64,000 nucleotides of DNA from Streptomyces roseofulvus (GTDB lineage: Bacteria; Actinomycetota; Actinomycetes; Streptomycetales; Streptomycetaceae): contig NZ_BAAAWE010000001.1 of NCBI RefSeq assembly GCF_039534915.1, forward strand, positions 1,054,001 through 1,118,000. The letters are read 5' to 3'. Shown piece by piece: positions 61,749 through 64,000 of the stretch. The position numbers were made by a program, and so were the translations under genes. The stretch's first letter is position 1. Each line of letters opens with the position of its first letter. A model generated the notes under the pieces. That model searched no databases. It was given only the letters and a program-made list of their open reading frames with translations, and was not told the DNA's origin.

Positions 61749-63287
61749 TCAGACCAGCCCGTCCGCGATCTCCGCCTCCTCGCGGGCGCTGCCGCCGTAC
61801 GCGGTCGGCGTGCCGTACGAGCGGCGGGCGGCGTACCACCAGACCGTCGCCAGGAGCAGGACGGCGGCGAGGGCGATCACCGCGTAGTTCATGGTGTCGA
61901 CGGTCACCGGACTCTTCTGGGGCAGGCAGAAGAGGACGGTCACCACCGCGACCCAGACGACCGCGGTCCAGCCGATCGGCCGGCTCCAGCGGCCGAGGCT
62001 CCACGGGCCGGGCGTGAAGGCGCGCCCGGCCCGCAGCCGCAGCAGGATGGGGATGGCGTAGGCGGGCGTGATGCCGATGACGTTGATGGCGGTGACGGCG
62101 CCGTAGGCGGTCGCCGAGTACAGCGAGGGCAGGGCGAGCACGGCGGCGGCGCCGACGGACAGCCAGACGGCGGGCACGGGGGTCCGGGTGCGGCGGCTGA
62201 CCTTCCGCCAGGTCGCGGACGCGGGGAGGGCGTTGTCGCGGCTGAAGGCGAAGACCATCCGGCTTGCGGCGGCCACCTCGGCGTTGCCGCAGAAGAGCTG
62301 GGCGACGATGACGACGAGGAGCAGGGCGGTGGCGCCGCCGGTGCCGAGCGCGTCGAGGAAGATCTGGGCGGGCGGCACGCCGGTCGCGCTGCCGACGGTG
62401 CCCGCGTAGTCCTGGATGGCGAAGGTGAGCCCGGCGAGCAGGGCGAAGCCGGCGATCCAGGAGACCCAGATGGCGCGGACGATGCCCTTGGCCGCCGTGA
62501 CGGAGGCGTTGGCGGTCTCCTCGGAGAGGTGGGCGGAGGCGTCGTAGCCGGAGAAGGTGTACTGGGCGAGGAGCAGCCCGATCGCGGCGACGTAGAAGGG
62601 GTTCGCCCAGCCGGTGTCGTTGACGAACTCGGTGAAGACGAAGGAGGCCGACTGGTGGCGGTCGGGCACGATCGCGAGCGCGCCGACGATCACGGCGACG
62701 CCGGCCAGGTGCCACCAGACGCTGATCGAGTTGAGCACGCTGACCAGGCGGACGCCGAAGAGGTTGAGGCCGGCGTGGAGCAGCAGGATCGCGAGGAAGA
62801 TCAGGAAGGTGGAGCCGGGGGTGGGGACGAAGCCCCACTGGAGGTTGAGGAAGGCGCCGGTGAAGAGGGCCGCGCCGTAGTCGATGCCGGCGATGGCGCC
62901 GAGCAGGCCGAGCAGGTTGAGCCAGCCGGTGTACCAGCCCCAGCGGCGGCCGCCGAGCCGGTCGGCCATGTAGTAGAGCGCCCCGGAGGTGGGGTAGGCG
63001 CTGGTGACCTCGGCGAGGGCGAGGCCGACGCAGAGGACGAAGAGGCCGACGCCCACCCAGCCCCAGAGCATCACGGCGGGCCCTCCGGTGCCGAGCCCGA
63101 AGCCGTACAGGGTCATGCAGCCGGAGAGGACGGAGATGACCGAGAAGCTGATGGCGAAGTTGCCGAAGCCGCCCATCCGGCGGGCGAGCACCGGCTGGTA
63201 GCCCAGCTCGCGCAGCCGGGCCTCCTCGTCCGGTAAGGCGGCCGCGGGTGGCGTGGGTGGCGCGTCCACAGGGGTGGTGCGGGGCAT
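61749..63287 (-). CDS. APC-superfamily amino acid permease
   Basis: A 512-residue membrane protein with about 12 TM helices and an N-terminal cytosolic tail. Family marks: VISVLSGCMTLYGFGLGTGGP (first half-helix pair), EVTSAYPTSGALYYMAD, and QYTFSGYDASAHLSEET. These place it among the GABA/amino-acid and choline-type transporters (AAT/BAT2 group). GGAGGT precedes the ATG. The substrate is unknown; the convergent GntR regulator may control it (inference). Confidence 0.9.
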   Translation of the reverse strand: MPRTTPVDAPPTPPAAALPDEEARLRELGYQPVLARRMGGFGNFAISFSVISVLSGCMTLYGFGLGTGGPAVMLWGWVGVGLFVLCVGLALAEVTSAYPTSGALYYMADRLGGRRWGWYTGWLNLLGLLGAIAGIDYGAALFTGAFLNLQWGFVPTPGSTFLIFLAILLLHAGLNLFGVRLVSVLNSISVWWHLAGVAVIVGALAIVPDRHQSASFVFTEFVNDTGWANPFYVAAIGLLLAQYTFSGYDASAHLSEETANASVTAAKGIVRAIWVSWIAGFALLAGLTFAIQDYAGTVGSATGVPPAQIFLDALGTGGATALLLVVIVAQLFCGNAEVAAASRMVFAFSRDNALPASATWRKVSRRTRTPVPAVWLSVGAAAVLALPSLYSATAYGAVTAINVIGITPAYAIPILLRLRAGRAFTPGPWSLGRWSRPIGWTAVVWVAVVTVLFCLPQKSPVTVDTMNYAVIALAAVLLLATVWWYAARRSYGTPTAYGGSAREEAEIADGLV

Positions 63288-63344
63288 CAGGGGACCTCCG
63301 GGCGGGGGACGGGGGGAAGGAACGGAGCGGTACGGGGACGGCGC

Positions 63345-64000
63345 TCAGCCGCCGAGGCAGCGGGCGCGGGCGCGCAGGAAGACCTCCTCGGCGAGGGCGC
63401 GGTCGTCCGGACGCGGGGTGCGGTGGGCCCAGGGCGCGGGCGTGTAGTACGGGCCGAGGGCCTCGAAGACGCGCGCCGCGTCGGTGAAGCACAGGGCGCC
63501 GAAGAGGGCGTGCGCCAGATGGTTGAGGTCCAGCTGGGACGCCTCCGGCACGGCGCAGAAGAGGAACCAGGCGTCCATGGCCCGGCGCGCCTCGCGCACC
63601 GCGTCCTCGGCGACCCAGTGCAGGTCGAGGGCGTGCTCGTGGCCCCGGTCGCGCCGGTAGCGCTCGACCCGCACGTAGAGCGGCAGGGCGTGCAGGGCGG
63701 AGCCGCGGGGCGCCGAGGAGGCCGCCCACTGGGCGTAGTTGACGGCCTCGGCGAGCGGACCCTCGCGGCGGGCGCAGACGAACTGGAGCATGCGGTGGTA
63801 CGCCTCGCGGTTGTACGGGTCGCGCTTCTCGGCCTCGGCGAGCAGCCCCCAGGGGCCGGGCGGGAGCATCGGCGCGGGCGGCGGGACGCGGTGTTCGGCG
63901 ACGTGCCGGCGGGCGTCGAGCGCGGCGAGGGCGAGGAAGCCGATCCAGGGCACCGGGTCGGCGGGGGCGCGGTCGGCGGCCTCCCGGCAGGCGGTCCACG
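63345..64000 (-). CDS. Hypothetical protein, C-terminal part (cut by window edge)
   Basis: The frame is open through the right edge, so the start lies beyond it. 218 residues are visible (ending ARARCLGG). Composition: helical, Ala/Arg-rich, with Trp and His pairs (AWFLFCAVPEASQLDLNHLAHALFGALCF). It resembles TPR-type helical repeats (ADAARVFEALG, REARRAMDAWF, AEAVNYAQW). No family is assigned. Confidence 0.65.
   Translation of the reverse strand, partial: WTACREAADRAPADPVPWIGFLALAALDARRHVAEHRVPPPAPMLPPGPWGLLAEAEKRDPYNREAYHRMLQFVCARREGPLAEAVNYAQWAASSAPRGSALHALPLYVRVERYRRDRGHEHALDLHWVAEDAVREARRAMDAWFLFCAVPEASQLDLNHLAHALFGALCFTDAARVFEALGPYYTPAPWAHRTPRPDDRALAEEVFLRARARCLGG

Overview
The base composition (very high GC, almost all third codon positions G or C), frequent GTG/TTG starts, AGGAGG-type ribosome binding sites and gene families (CbiMNQO, UdgX, DUF1876, DUF2252, DUF3224, LacI/GntR/PadR/HxlR regulators, many secreted proteins) identify this as a chromosomal segment of a Streptomyces or a close relative. 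No tRNA, rRNA, CRISPR array, intact transposon or integrase was seen. About 65 genes, fragments included, are annotated. Two are cut by the window: an MMPL transporter at the left edge and a hypothetical protein at the right edge.

Layout. 1-4.7 kb: an OmpR-type two-component system with an MMPL exporter, and a divergent TetR gene. 4.8-13.3 kb: three large secreted proteins (an M19-like hydrolase with a discoidin domain, a beta-propeller and an uncharacterised 529-residue protein) mixed with small conserved genes and a nucleoside hydrolase. 13.6-16.8 kb: a xylose-type ABC transporter (xylFGH). 17-20.6 kb: a FAD/Rieske oxidoreductase, a YbdK-like carboxylate-amine ligase and the uracil-DNA glycosylase UdgX. 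20.7-24.4 kb: tightly packed minus-strand genes for topoisomerase IB, Ku, a 78-residue protein, a universal stress protein, a MerR stub and a Tat-exported carbonic anhydrase. 24.5-28.9 kb: a potassium island with a KtrA/KtrB-like pair and a divergent protein with two RCK halves around a two-helix pore-like core.

28.9-37.1 kb is a coherent fructose/fructan unit: a LacI regulator, a fructose-type ABC transporter, a PfkB kinase and a secreted GH32 levanase. Paired copies of one operator (TGTCATCGTTGACA and its complement) lie in front of both the transporter/kinase genes and the levanase. The likely flow is that the levanase releases fructose outside the cell, the ABC transporter imports it, the kinase phosphorylates it and the LacI protein controls all of it.

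37.5-47.8 kb is a looser, partly decayed accessory region. It holds small regulators and enzymes, two GNAT acetyltransferases (one behind an exact CebR-type palindrome), an NDH-2-like oxidoreductase next to an epimerase, a STAS protein, a DUF3224 fragment, an IS5-type transposase scrap, a headless FG-GAP repeat protein and an orphan gene of lower GC. 47.8-54.6 kb: a metallophosphoesterase, the PTS-dependent dihydroxyacetone kinase dhaKLM, and a cobalt transporter cbiMNQO behind an adenosylcobalamin riboswitch. 54.6-64 kb: 2,4-dienoyl-CoA reductase with a PadR regulator, a FAD monooxygenase, a DUF2252 protein, a GntR regulator next to a DasR-like site, an APC permease and the cut-off hypothetical gene.
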